A DNA stretch of 64,000 nt. Origin: TK10-74A sp965217625. GTDB lineage: Bacteria > Chloroflexota > Dehalococcoidia > Bin125. The translations under genes and the position numbers were made by a program. The notes beneath the pieces are model-generated. The model ran no database searches, had not been told where the DNA came from, and worked only from the letters and a program-made list of their open reading frames with translations. Where the stretch lies: positions 248,001 to 312,000 of the forward strand of contig OZ244557.1 in assembly GCA_965217625.1 (NCBI GenBank), read 5' to 3'. Of this stretch, positions 45,012 through 53,269 are shown piece by piece. Each line of letters opens with the position of its first letter. Position 1 is the stretch's first letter.

Positions 45012-47396
45012 ATGCCCGACACGACGCTCTTCCCCATGGCCGCCGCCCCGCTCGCGCTGCCCGCGCCGCCAGCGCCCCGGAGCGACGACGGCCCCAGCCT
45101 CGATCTGGACATCGAGGGGATGCACTGCGCCGCCTGCGTCGGCCGCGTCGAGCGGGCGCTGATCGCCGTCGACGGCGTCGAGGCCGCGGCCGTCAACCTC
45201 GCCACCGAGCGCGCCCGCGTCTACCTGGCCGCCCCCGATGTCGAGACGCAGATCCTCTCCGACGCAGTCGCCGCCGCCGGCTACCGCGTCGTCTCGACGA
45301 GTGCCGAAGCGCAGTCGCCGGCTGCCGCGGTCGCCGTGGAGGAGCGCCGCGACCACGAACGCCGCCGCCTCCTGACCGACGCCCTGCTCGCGCTCGCGCT
45401 CGGCTGGGCCGTCTTCTTCGCCATGCAGGTGAACCGCGCCGCCGGGCTCGACTGGGACCCCGACGTCCTCTTCCTGGTGCTCTTCTGCGTCGCGACGCCG
45501 GTCTACTGCTGGAGCGGGCGTCGCATCCTCCGCGCCGCGGCCAACGTCGTGCGGCACGGCGCCGCCGACATGGACGTGCTGATCGCCGTCGGCACGACGG
45601 CCGCCATGGCCTACAGCGTCGCGGCGACGTTCGCGCCGGGCCCCTTCGACCGCGCCGGCCTCGACCGCGCCGTCTTCTACGAGACCGCGCTCGTCATCGT
45701 CGGTTTCGTCTCGCTCGGCCGCTACCTCGAGTCGCGCGCCAAGGGGCGCACCTCGGCCGCCATCCGCCGCCTGCTCGACCTCCGGCCCCAGACCGCCCAT
45801 CTGCTGCGCGACGGCGCGGACGCCGATCCGGTCGAGATCCCCGTCGATCAGGTTCGCCCCGGCGACGTCATGCTGGTCCGCCCCGGCGACCAGATCCCGG
45901 TCGATGGCGTCGTCCTGGCCGGCGCCGGCGCGGTCGATGAATCGATGCTCACCGGCGAGAGCATGCCCGTCGACAAGGCCCCCGGCGCGCGGGTCTTCGG
46001 CGCGACGATCAACGGCGCCCGCGTGCTGCGCGTGCGCGCCACCCAGGTCGGCGCCGACACCGTGCTCGCCCGCATCATCGCCCTCGTCGAGTCGGCGCAG
46101 GCCTCGAAGGCTCCCGTGCAGGCACTCGCCGACCGCGTCGCCGGCGTCTTCGTGCCCGTCGTGCTCGGCATCGCCGCCGCCGCCTTCCTGCTCTGGCTCG
46201 CCGTGGGGCCGCCGCCCGCCCTCACCTTCGCGACGCTCAACGCCGTCGCGGTGCTCGTCGTCGCCTGCCCCTGCGCGCTCGGCCTCGCCACCCCCACCGC
46301 CGTCATGGCCGGCAGCGGTCGCGCCGCCGAGCTGGGCGTGCTCTTCCGCTCCGCCGAGGCGATCGAGCGCCTCGCCGCCGTCGATACCGTCGTCTTCGAC
46401 AAGACCGGCACGCTCACCCGCGGCGAGCCCGCCCTGCGCGACGCCGCGCTCTTGCCCGGCCACGGCCGCGACGGCGTCCTCGCCGCCGCTGCGGCGGTCG
46501 AACGCGACTCCGAGCACCCCATCGCCCGCGCGATCGTCGATGCGGCCCGCGATGCCGGCCTGCGCCTCGCTCCCGCGCGCGACTTCCAGGCGATCCCCGG
46601 CGGCGGCGCGCGCGCCGTGGTGGACGGCGCGACCGTCACCGTCGGCGCGGCGCGCCTCCTCCGCGACCACGGCGTCCGCATCGACGACGACGCCCTGGGC
46701 CACGCCGGGCGCTTCGCCGACGGCGGCGCGACGCCCGTCTACGTCGCGATGGGGCCCCGGGTCGCCGCCGTCCTCTCCGTCGCCGACACGATCAAGCCCA
46801 GCGCCCCCGCGGCCCTCCGCGACCTCCACAACGCCGGCCGCCGCACCATCCTGCTCAGCGGCGACGACCGCCGCGCCGCCGCCGCCGTCGGCACCGCCCT
46901 CGGCATCGACGAGGTGATCGCCGAGGTCCTGCCCGACGAGAAGGCGGACGTCGTGCGGCGCCTGCAGGCCGCGGGCCGCGTCGTCGCCATGGTCGGCGAC
47001 GGCGTCAACGACGCCCCCGCGCTCGCCCAGGCCGACGTCGGCCTCGCCATGGGCGGCGGCGCCGGCGTCGCCATCGAGGCCGCCGCCGTCACCCTCATGC
47101 GCGACGACCCGCGCGGCGTCGCCCAGGCCTTCGCCGTCGGCCGCGCCACGCTGCGCACCGTCCGCCAGAACCTGGTCTGGGCCTTCGCCTACAACCTGCT
47201 GCTCATCCCCGTCGCGGCGGGCCTCTTCTACCCCGTCTTCGACGCGCTGGGCCCGGTGCCCGGCGGCCTGCGCTGGCTGTTCGGCGAGCAGGGCTTCTTC
47301 GAGCCCATCGTCGCCGGCTTCGCGATGATGCTCTCCAGCCTCAGCGTCATGGCAAACTCGCTGCGCCTGCAGCGCCTCCGCATCGACGTCGGCTGA
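45012..47396 (+). CDS. copA: Copper-translocating P1B-type ATPase
   Basis: A 794-residue pump that exports Cu(I) from the cytoplasm. One N-terminal metal-binding domain (GMHCAACVGRVERAL) is followed by eight membrane helices. The transport motif is VVACPCALGLATPTAVMAG (CPC), the phosphatase loop is LTGESMPVDK, the phosphorylation site is FDKTGTLTRGEP, the SEHPIARA motif is present, and the hinge is VGDGVNDAPALAQ. GGAGGG lies before the ATG at 45012; TACGCT at about 44990 is a possible -10 box. No copper regulator is adjacent. Confidence 0.96.
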   Translation: MPDTTLFPMAAAPLALPAPPAPRSDDGPSLDLDIEGMHCAACVGRVERALIAVDGVEAAAVNLATERARVYLAAPDVETQILSDAVAAAGYRVVSTSAEAQSPAAAVAVEERRDHERRRLLTDALLALALGWAVFFAMQVNRAAGLDWDPDVLFLVLFCVATPVYCWSGRRILRAAANVVRHGAADMDVLIAVGTTAAMAYSVAATFAPGPFDRAGLDRAVFYETALVIVGFVSLGRYLESRAKGRTSAAIRRLLDLRPQTAHLLRDGADADPVEIPVDQVRPGDVMLVRPGDQIPVDGVVLAGAGAVDESMLTGESMPVDKAPGARVFGATINGARVLRVRATQVGADTVLARIIALVESAQASKAPVQALADRVAGVFVPVVLGIAAAAFLLWLAVGPPPALTFATLNAVAVLVVACPCALGLATPTAVMAGSGRAAELGVLFRSAEAIERLAAVDTVVFDKTGTLTRGEPALRDAALLPGHGRDGVLAAAAAVERDSEHPIARAIVDAARDAGLRLAPARDFQAIPGGGARAVVDGATVTVGAARLLRDHGVRIDDDALGHAGRFADGGATPVYVAMGPRVAAVLSVADTIKPSAPAALRDLHNAGRRTILLSGDDRRAAAAVGTALGIDEVIAEVLPDEKADVVRRLQAAGRVVAMVGDGVNDAPALAQADVGLAMGGGAGVAIEAAAVTLMRDDPRGVAQAFAVGRATLRTVRQNLVWAFAYNLLLIPVAAGLFYPVFDALGPVPGGLRWLFGEQGFFEPIVAGFAMMLSSLSVMANSLRLQRLRIDVG

Positions 47397-47492
47397 GGGG
47401 GTCGCGGGCGCGCCTCAGAGACATCGTGCCCGTTCGTGCGAAGCGACCTCCGCCAGACGGCGCCCGGCGCATCGATCGACGAGGAACCTCAC
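47397..47492 (-). pseudogene. Frameshifted remnant of a DUF5615 (PIN-like) toxin
   Basis: A GTG that overlaps the DUF433 stop (GTGA) opens MRFLVDRCAGRRLAE, the typical head of a DUF5615 PIN-like nuclease. The frame then breaks; in the neighbouring frame the homologous text resumes as RSLRTNGHDVSEARPRP. The rest is lost at the end of copA. DUF433-DUF5615 is a common antitoxin-toxin pair, so this is a dead toxin. Confidence 0.7.
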
Positions 47493-47740
47493 GACTCGCC
47501 GACGGAGATCGTGGCCAAGGTGTCGCGCGCGATGACGTCATGGGTGTAGGCAGTGCAGGCGAGAATGTCATCGGGTTCGAGGTCGGGGTAGTCGTCCAGG
47601 ATCGCGTCGGGCGCGACGCCCTGGGCCAGCAGGCTCAGCACCAGCTCCACGGACACCCGCAGGTCGCGAATGATGGGCTTGCGGCCGAATACGTCGGGGC
47701 GAGCAGTGATGCGCTGCAGGAGTTCCTCATTGGCCGGCAC
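47489..47740 (-). CDS. DUF433-family antitoxin-like protein
   Basis: An 83-residue protein. PIIRDLRVSVELVLSLLAQG and LEPDDILACTAYTHDVI fit the DUF433 winged-helix-like domain, usually the antitoxin partner of DUF5615 nucleases. Its toxin is the frameshifted remnant immediately downstream. Here it appears as an orphan antitoxin. Confidence 0.88.
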   Translation of the reverse strand: MPANEELLQRITARPDVFGRKPIIRDLRVSVELVLSLLAQGVAPDAILDDYPDLEPDDILACTAYTHDVIARDTLATISVGES

Positions 47741-47788
47741 GATCCACCTCCCGGCTCCATCGCCGTCGGTTTCTCAGGGTGGACACCA

Positions 47789-48034
47789 CTACACGAACCT
47801 GAACCAGGGCACTCTCTCGACCCGCGGCTCAGGGTCGGATGACACTCGCTGCAGGGCGAACGTCCCCGGTTCGTGCGTCTTCTCCGTCTCGATCAACGCG
47901 GTGAGGTCGTCGGGATAGGCACCGAGGACTTTGTCGTCCTTGATGGCGACGACCTGGCCGTCGTACTTCTCGACGAACTCCGCGTGGTGAGCCCGGTAGT
48001 GCTCCAGTGCGTCCGCAAACACTGTCGACGTCAT
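47789..48034 (-). CDS. DUF5678-type small protein (copy 1 of duplicated pair)
   Basis: An 81-residue protein. YDGQVVAIKDDKVLGAYPDD is the DUF5678 core, and FALQRVSSDPEPR follows. A GGAGG ribosome site precedes the ATG at 48034. It is a paralogue of 49773-50024, and both copies are followed by the 3' part of the same methyltransferase gene, showing a segmental duplication. No protease gene is attached, unlike the DUF5678-like genes at 20558, 56563, 57017 and 61084. Confidence 0.75.
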   Translation of the reverse strand: MTSTVFADALEHYRAHHAEFVEKYDGQVVAIKDDKVLGAYPDDLTALIETEKTHEPGTFALQRVSSDPEPRVERVPWFRFV

Positions 48035-48097
48035 GATTGCGCGCCCTCCGTGTGGTCGACCATTCGCTGCGATTCTAGCGCATCGGTCGCGCCCCGC

Positions 48098-48230
48098 TCA
48101 GCCTCCGCCAGACGGGACGCGACCCTCGATCAGCCGCGCGGGCAGCAGGCGCGGCAGCCCCCCGACCGCCGCCACCTCATCGACGACCACCCCCGCCTGC
48201 CGCCGCGCCGCGACCCCCACCCGCGCCGGG
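48098..48230 (-). pseudogene. 3' fragment of a methyltransferase gene
   Basis: The encoded text QAGVVVDEVAAVGGLPRLLP ends ARLIEGRVPSGGG. It is a close copy of the C-terminus of the methyltransferase at 50092-50703 (ARRAGVVVDEVASVGG). The 5' part of the gene, including the SAM-binding motif, is missing. The break point lies near 48230. Confidence 0.75.
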
Positions 48231-48352
48231 TGGCAAGTTGCGCGTATCATTCCCCGTGCTTGCCGCCCGAAGAGCCCCACGAGACGACGAGTGCGGGCGA
48301 CTTCTGACATTCGAAGCGAGAGTGGTCCGAATCGATAGGGAGCGCAGCCAAC

Positions 48353-48925
48353 ATGTCCATCGACGGCAGGAGCGAGACGACAGGCCGATGTGTTGCGTTG
48401 CTGCGCGGGATCAACGTCGGCGGCAAGAACAGGCTGCCGATGAAGGACCTCGCAGCGATGTTCGTTGACGTGGGCTGTGACGACGTTCGGGCCTACATCC
48501 AGAGTGGGAACGTCCTATTCCGGACGCAGTCGACAGCAGCGGAAGACATGCCAGCCCTCATCAGCGCGTCGATCTTGAACCGCTTCGGCTATCGGGTGCC
48601 CGTGGTAACCCGCACCGCCCAGGAACTCCAGGAGATTGCGCATGGCAACCCCTTCCTGGACGCCGGCGCGGAAGCGGACAAGTTGCACGTCGCGTTCCTG
48701 GCGGAGCAGCCCGATGACGCAGGGGTGCAGGCGCTCGACCCGAATCGATCGCCCGGCGACGAATTCGCGGTGCTTGGTCGCGAGGTCTACCTGCACTGCC
48801 CCAACGGGCTCGCGCGCACCAAGCTCACCAACAGCTACTTCGACTCCACGCTCTCAACTACCAGCACGATGCGAAACTGGCGAACTGTGCTGAGACTTCT
48901 CGAACTGACCACAGCCGTTGGCTGA
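48353..48925 (+). CDS. DUF1697-family protein
   Basis: A 190-residue protein. The N-terminal CVALLRGINVGGKNRLPMKD and AYIQSGNVLF are signature segments of DUF1697, a widespread uncharacterised fold; the C-terminal LARTKLTNSYFDSTLSTTST matches as well. GGGAGC precedes the ATG. It lies in a lower-GC insert between the two arms of the segmental duplication. Confidence 0.9.
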   Translation: MSIDGRSETTGRCVALLRGINVGGKNRLPMKDLAAMFVDVGCDDVRAYIQSGNVLFRTQSTAAEDMPALISASILNRFGYRVPVVTRTAQELQEIAHGNPFLDAGAEADKLHVAFLAEQPDDAGVQALDPNRSPGDEFAVLGREVYLHCPNGLARTKLTNSYFDSTLSTTSTMRNWRTVLRLLELTTAVG

Positions 48926-48944
48926 GGGCGTCGGCCGGCCAGCG

Positions 48945-49091
48945 CTACGGCGTCGGTGGATCCGAGGGCCGGCCACCCTGGTCGATCTCGGCGACGAAGT
49001 CGATGTGCTCCTGCGACGGGGTGCGGAACGAGAACTGCGTGAAGCCGCCGGCGTTCGTCACCGCGAAGTCGCCCCGGGTGATCACAGCCAT
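48945..49091 (-). other. Possible gene remnant, 48 codons
   Basis: An open stretch MAVITRGDFAVTNAGGFTQF ... HIDFVAEIDQGGRP on the minus strand looks protein-like, and similar text continues in frame upstream of its ATG (LNSPVEVNVG). There is no ribosome site, so it is probably the tail of a decayed gene. I cannot name it. Otherwise this 226-nt gap holds nothing. Confidence 0.25.
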
Positions 49092-49151
49092 GCCGACATT
49101 GACTTCAACAGGAGAGTTCAACCGCCTTGCGCGCCGCTATGCGCCGAACTC

Positions 49152-49580
49152 TCAATTCGCCAGAATTTCTCCGACAAGCCAGTACGGGCCATGACAATCA
49201 TCCGGGAGTGGCTGCTCTACCCAGGCTTGAAGGCGGACCGGTGACGCTTCACCACCACCAATTGGAATCTCTTCTCCGATAGACAATGACACTCCCGAAC
49301 CGTTGCTGATCCGAATATCCTGATCGTCGACGGTCAGCTCGAATCCGTGAGGCCAGATGAGGAGGTAGTCACGGCCATCCGTCGTCTTCGCACGAAGACA
49401 GCCATTCTCTAGCACGAGTTCGCCCACGAACAAAGCCTCCATGATATCTACGCCCTCACGCTGCTGAGGGAAGTAAGGCTTCGTCAACAACTCCGGGCCA
49501 TCGACTTCATTGCATGCCAGCATCGACGAGAGAACAATCCCTAAAATCAATAGGCGCATGGTCGTTTTGTGAAATCTCAT
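49152..49580 (-). CDS. Small lipoprotein of foreign composition
   Basis: A 142-residue protein. The signal peptide ends in a good lipobox LSSMLACNE. The mature part has beta-rich segments (DYLLIWPHGFELTVDDQDIR; GSGVSLSIGEEIPIGGGE) and two cysteines. GGAG lies 7 nt before the ATG at 49580. GC content is well below the neighbours, suggesting recent acquisition. Function unknown. Confidence 0.68.
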   Translation of the reverse strand: MRFHKTTMRLLILGIVLSSMLACNEVDGPELLTKPYFPQQREGVDIMEALFVGELVLENGCLRAKTTDGRDYLLIWPHGFELTVDDQDIRISNGSGVSLSIGEEIPIGGGEASPVRLQAWVEQPLPDDCHGPYWLVGEILAN

Positions 49581-49772
49581 GCCAGTTCTCCAGTCCTCCT
49601 TCGGCGGTGATTCAACGATATCTTGGCGTACGAGAATCCCCCATCCTTCCTCGCAGACGGTAGCCGGCCACGCTGCCACGTCCGGGCCGTCCGTACGCTC
49701 AGGCCGCGACGCTCCGCGGACGCGGCGCATGAACCGAGGAGTACGTCGGCGCAGTGACCGTGAGCGCCTGCG

Positions 49773-50024
49773 TCACGAGGAAACCAGCCTGGGGGAATAG
49801 ATTCTCACCGTGTATGCCTCAGGGCCGGGGGAAACACGCTGTAGGAGGAACGTCTCCGGTTCGTGCGTCTTCCCCGTCTCGAAGAACGCGGTGCCGTAGT
49901 CGGCGTACGCGCCGATGACCTTGTTGTCCTTGATGGCCACGACCTGACCGTTGTACCTCTCGACGAAGTCATCCTGGTGCGCAAGGTAGTAGTCGAATAG
50001 GTCGCTCAGCACCTGATTGGTCAT
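49773..50024 (-). CDS. DUF5678-type small protein (copy 2 of duplicated pair)
   Basis: An 83-residue protein. The core YNGQVVAIKDNKVIGAYADY and FLLQRVSPGPEAY closely match the product at 47789-48034. The start is the ATG at 50024 (AAGGAC upstream). It lies just beyond the methyltransferase gene, in the same arrangement as copy 1. Function unknown; DUF5678 proteins are small single-domain proteins. Confidence 0.75.
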   Translation of the reverse strand: MTNQVLSDLFDYYLAHQDDFVERYNGQVVAIKDNKVIGAYADYGTAFFETGKTHEPETFLLQRVSPGPEAYTVRIYSPRLVSS

Positions 50025-50091
50025 GATCGCTTGTCCTTCCCGCACCGCGCCGTGCTGATCGATTCTAGCGGATCCCGCGCCCCGCCGACGC

Positions 50092-50703
50092 TCAGCCCGC
50101 GCCCCCCGGGACGCGCCCCGCGATCAGCCGCGCCGGCAACAGACGCGGCAGCCCCCCGACCGACGCCACCTCATCGACGACCACCCCCGCGCGCCGCGCC
50201 GTCGCGACCGTGTCGCGGTCGAGACGGCAGCCGTCGCCCAGCCGGCTCCAGAGCGGGCTCAGCGCCGACTGCGCCCGCCGAGTGCGGCCGGGCGCTGCGC
50301 GCACGTGCTCGAGCAGCCGCACCGACCCGCCCGGCTTCGTGACGCGCAGCAGCTCCCGCAGGCCCCGCTCCGGGTCGCCGACGCTGCAGAAGACCAGCCC
50401 CGCCACGGCGTGATCGAAACGGTCGTCGGGGAAGGGCAGCGCCTGCACGTCGGCCACCTCCAGCGCGACCTCCGCCCGCGACGCCTGCGCCCGCGCCGCC
50501 GCCTTCGACAGCATGTGGCGGTTGTAGTCGATGGCCGTCACCCGCGCGCGCTCGTCGTAGTGCGCCAGGTTGAGCCCGTTGCCGACGCCCGCCTCCAGGA
50601 TGTCGCCCGTCAGGTCCGACACCAGCCGCGACCGCGTCTTCCGCATCGCCGCCGATTCGCCGCGGCTGATCAGCCCGTACCACTGCGCGAAGAGCCAGGA
50701 CAT
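50092..50703 (-). CDS. Class I SAM-dependent methyltransferase
   Basis: A 203-residue protein. SAM motif ILEAGVGNGLNLAHYD, acidic loop TAIDYNRHML, then VALEVADVQALPFPDDRFDH and the usual post-motif LLRVTKPGGSVRLLEH. The family resembles UbiE/Coq5-like and phosphatidylethanolamine methyltransferases; the substrate is unclear. AAGGAG precedes the ATG at 50703. A copy of its 3' end exists at 48098-48230. Confidence 0.9.
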   Translation of the reverse strand: MSWLFAQWYGLISRGESAAMRKTRSRLVSDLTGDILEAGVGNGLNLAHYDERARVTAIDYNRHMLSKAAARAQASRAEVALEVADVQALPFPDDRFDHAVAGLVFCSVGDPERGLRELLRVTKPGGSVRLLEHVRAAPGRTRRAQSALSPLWSRLGDGCRLDRDTVATARRAGVVVDEVASVGGLPRLLPARLIAGRVPGGAG

Positions 50704-50734
50704 GCGGCGGCGCTCCTTGCCGGCGTCTCCGCCC

Positions 50735-52420
50735 CTACGCGGGGCGGTCCTGCGCGGTGTCCGCCGGGCCGGCCGCATCGGCCGCATCGGGCGCCGGCGG
50801 CTGGTTCGCCGCGCCGCCGCCGCCGGGCGCCCCGCGAGCCTGGAGCACCGTCAGCGTGCGGTGCAACTCCAGCTCGTAGTCGCGCACGGCCTGCGCCCGC
50901 TCGGCGTCCGACCACCCCATCCGCGATTGCAGGATCGCCGCCACCCGCGGCGCCGCCGCCCGGCCCAGCCCCCGCGTGCGACCGACCGGCGTCCGGCGCA
51001 GCAGCACGTCGCCCACGGTGCGCGCCTGCTCGTGCTCGACGGCGTACACGACCTGCGCGCCGATGTCGGGGTGCAGCGGGCTGATCGGCTCCGCCAGCGA
51101 CGCATCCTGCCCGGCGTACGCCGCGACGTCGGCCGACCGCTGCCCGTAGCGGCCGCGCAGGTGCGCCAGCGTCTCGGGCGGGAGGAACGAGACGTGGCCC
51201 GGCGCCCGCATCGGCAGCGCCCGCGGCCCGCCGCGACGGGGCGCGCCGCCGATCACGCCGCGCACCAGCTTTACCGTCCGGTCGGCCATCGCCTCCGCCG
51301 TGCTCAGCGTCCCCCCCACGATCGAGAGCAGCCCCGGCACCCCGTCCTCGGCGTGGTCGATGACCCGCCGCGCCGCGCCCCCGCGCGTGCCCGGCTCGCC
51401 CCACGGCTGCAACCCCGTGTAGGCGTACAGCGCCCGCGACCGATCGATCCCCACGCCCGGCAGCAGCCGCGCGGCCGCGTCGAGCAGCCCGTCGATCTCG
51501 TGCGGCTGTGGCCGCGCCGGCCCCGGCTCCGCGTCGCCCGGCTCCAGCTCCGACTCCGCCACGCCCACGATGTGCAGCCCCAGCCACGGCACGACCACCG
51601 TCGGCGGCCGGCCCCGCCGCCCCCGCGCCAGCAGCGCGTGCGCCGGTCCCCGGCCCTCCAGGTCCAGCACGACCTGCGTCCCCCGCACCGGCCGCAGTCG
51701 CGGCCGCATCGCGCGGCCCGTCGTCTGCAGCACGTCGTCGACCCACGGGCCCGACGCGTTGAGCACCAGCCGCGCCGTCGCCGAGCGGCGCCGACCCGTC
51801 AGCACGTCGTGATAGTCGACCCCGCTCGCGCGGCTGCCGCCCTCGCTGCCCAGGATGAAGTCGACTGCCGCGTAGTTGCGCAGGTCGGCGCCGCCCTCGC
51901 GCGCCTCCGACAGGTACTCGAGGCACAGCCGCTCGGGCAGCTCGACCAGCCCGTCGTAGAAGCGGAAGGCGGCGCGCAGCCCGTCGGTCGCCAGCGCCGG
52001 CTCCATCCGCTGCACCGCCCGCAGCGAGAACTCCCGGCTCCAGGGCGCGACCTTGCGCGGCGTCAGCACGTCGTAGACCGCCAGACTCGCCCGCACCAGC
52101 GCCGGCGATCGGCGCTCGGCGTGGTACACGGGCAGCAGGAAGGGATGCGGGCGCGCCAAGTGCGGCCGGCTGCGCAGCAGGCGCTCGCGCGCGTGCAGCG
52201 ACTCATGCAGTTGCCGCGCCCGGCCCGACTCCAGGTATTGCAGCCCGCCCTGCACCAGCCGCGTCGACGCCGCCGTCGCGCCCGCCGCGAAATCGCCCCG
52301 CTCGAGCAGCAGGATGCGATAGCCGTGCTGCGTCAGCGCCCGCGCCGCCGCGGCGCCGCAAATGCCGCCGCCGATGATGATGACGTCGTAGGGCGCGCCG
52401 TCCGGCTGGGTGGCGTCCAT
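50735..52420 (-). CDS. glpD: Glycerol-3-phosphate dehydrogenase (FAD)
   Basis: A 561-residue flavoprotein that oxidises sn-glycerol 3-phosphate to dihydroxyacetone phosphate and passes electrons to the respiratory chain. FAD motif YDVIIIGGGICGAAAARALT, then LLLERGDFAAGATAASTRLV and HGGLQYLESG-like text (VQGGLQYLESGRARQ). The C-terminal helical domain is present, with a Gly/Ala/Pro-rich extension. The ATG at 52420 is preferred; a GTG at 52438 is possible. The methyltransferase follows after about 30 nt. Confidence 0.93.
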   Translation of the reverse strand: MDATQPDGAPYDVIIIGGGICGAAAARALTQHGYRILLLERGDFAAGATAASTRLVQGGLQYLESGRARQLHESLHARERLLRSRPHLARPHPFLLPVYHAERRSPALVRASLAVYDVLTPRKVAPWSREFSLRAVQRMEPALATDGLRAAFRFYDGLVELPERLCLEYLSEAREGGADLRNYAAVDFILGSEGGSRASGVDYHDVLTGRRRSATARLVLNASGPWVDDVLQTTGRAMRPRLRPVRGTQVVLDLEGRGPAHALLARGRRGRPPTVVVPWLGLHIVGVAESELEPGDAEPGPARPQPHEIDGLLDAAARLLPGVGIDRSRALYAYTGLQPWGEPGTRGGAARRVIDHAEDGVPGLLSIVGGTLSTAEAMADRTVKLVRGVIGGAPRRGGPRALPMRAPGHVSFLPPETLAHLRGRYGQRSADVAAYAGQDASLAEPISPLHPDIGAQVVYAVEHEQARTVGDVLLRRTPVGRTRGLGRAAAPRVAAILQSRMGWSDAERAQAVRDYELELHRTLTVLQARGAPGGGGAANQPPAPDAADAAGPADTAQDRPA

Positions 52421-52503
52421 GGCCCTCCCACCGCTCACGTCCGCGAGCGTGCGCGCCGATCAGCAACCCCGTCCGCGGCCTCCCGGGAGGCGCGCCGCGC
52501 GAA

Positions 52504-52602
52504 CTAGGCCTCTTCTTCGTCCTTGTGGCGCCGGCCCATGAGCATCTTCCCGATTCCCGCCAGCAGCGCGAACAGCGCACCGAGTCGCAGAGCCTTCTTC
52601 AT
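52504..52602 (-). CDS. 32-residue membrane microprotein
   Basis: The ATG at 52602 has GGAGGGG at 7-8 nt. The product MKKALRLGALFALLAGIGKM then LMGRRHKDEEEA has one hydrophobic helix and an acidic tail, the design of tiny actinobacterial-type DLW-39-like proteins. A longer frame up to 52764 lacks a good start. Function unknown; real because of the strong ribosome site and the signal-anchor shape. Confidence 0.55.
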   Translation of the reverse strand: MKKALRLGALFALLAGIGKMLMGRRHKDEEEA

Positions 52603-52778
52603 GGTATCCCCTCCCGCATCCGGCCCCCGGGCCGGGATTCCGGCGTCCGACGCCACCGATTGCGGTGGCTGCGACACCCTCCGGGCGCGGCCCATCGCGA
52701 CCGCGCCCGTCGCTCCGACGAGCCCGATCAGGATAGCATCGCGCCGCCCGGTGCTGCCTCCCATCGAGGATCGCCGGA

Positions 52779-53096
52779 CTAGCGAGCCGCCTTCACCTCC
52801 AGCCGCACCCCTTCGTGCTGCTGAATGCAGCGGATGACCTCGAAGAGATTGCGGGCCTGCGGATTGCCCGCAGGTCCGAACATGCGCATCAGGCTCTTAG
52901 GCGACTTGTCCGTGCGCAGGCCGAGCTCCTCGAAGCCGATCGTGGCGTTGATGTAGTCGCGCAGCACGATCTTGCCCGTTTCGACATCCCCGGCGAGCAG
53001 GCAGTCGACGCCGTCCTGCAGCAACGCGTGACGAAACACGGGGTCGCGTTGAGCGCGGGCCTGCACCGTTTCCTTGAAGTCACGGGTGAGCGCCAT
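52779..53096 (-). CDS. Orphan HigA-like HTH antitoxin
   Basis: A 105-residue protein. The C-terminal half FEELGLRTDKSPKSLMRMFG ... FEVIRCIQQHEGV is the helix-turn-helix of antitoxins that pair with HigB/RelE-like (DUF891) toxins. GGAGG precedes the ATG at 53096. The toxin gene in front is reduced to its last 28 codons, so this antitoxin has no working toxin nearby. Confidence 0.8.
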   Translation of the reverse strand: MALTRDFKETVQARAQRDPVFRHALLQDGVDCLLAGDVETGKIVLRDYINATIGFEELGLRTDKSPKSLMRMFGPAGNPQARNLFEVIRCIQQHEGVRLEVKAAR

Positions 53097-53099
53097 GGG

Positions 53100-53186
53100 T
53101 CATTCCTCCTGCCGCTTGCGGCGCTTGTAGTCCTGCCACAGCGCTCGGGCATCGTCGAGGTACTCCCGGACCTCGATCATACCCAT
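53100..53186 (-). pseudogene. Tail of a RelE/HigB-like toxin gene
   Basis: The 28-codon text EVREYLDDARALWQDYKRRK then RQEE* resembles the C-terminal helix of DUF891-type toxins that precede HigA-like antitoxins. The stop is 4 nt before the antitoxin ATG, the expected geometry. The toxin's body is missing upstream. A start and ribosome site exist, so a peptide could still be made. Confidence 0.5.
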
Positions 53187-53269
53187 CCGGTACCTCTCCC
53201 GTTACCATCGACAGCCTCGTGATCGGCGAGCAGCGGGAGTAGGCGCTCATCGCCGGCGCCGACCGACCC

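Noticed and set aside
42560..45205. An 881-codon minus-strand frame opposite the restriction-modification genes
   Set aside because: Antisense to the methylase and nuclease and mixed in frame with the ATP-grasp gene; composition artefact.
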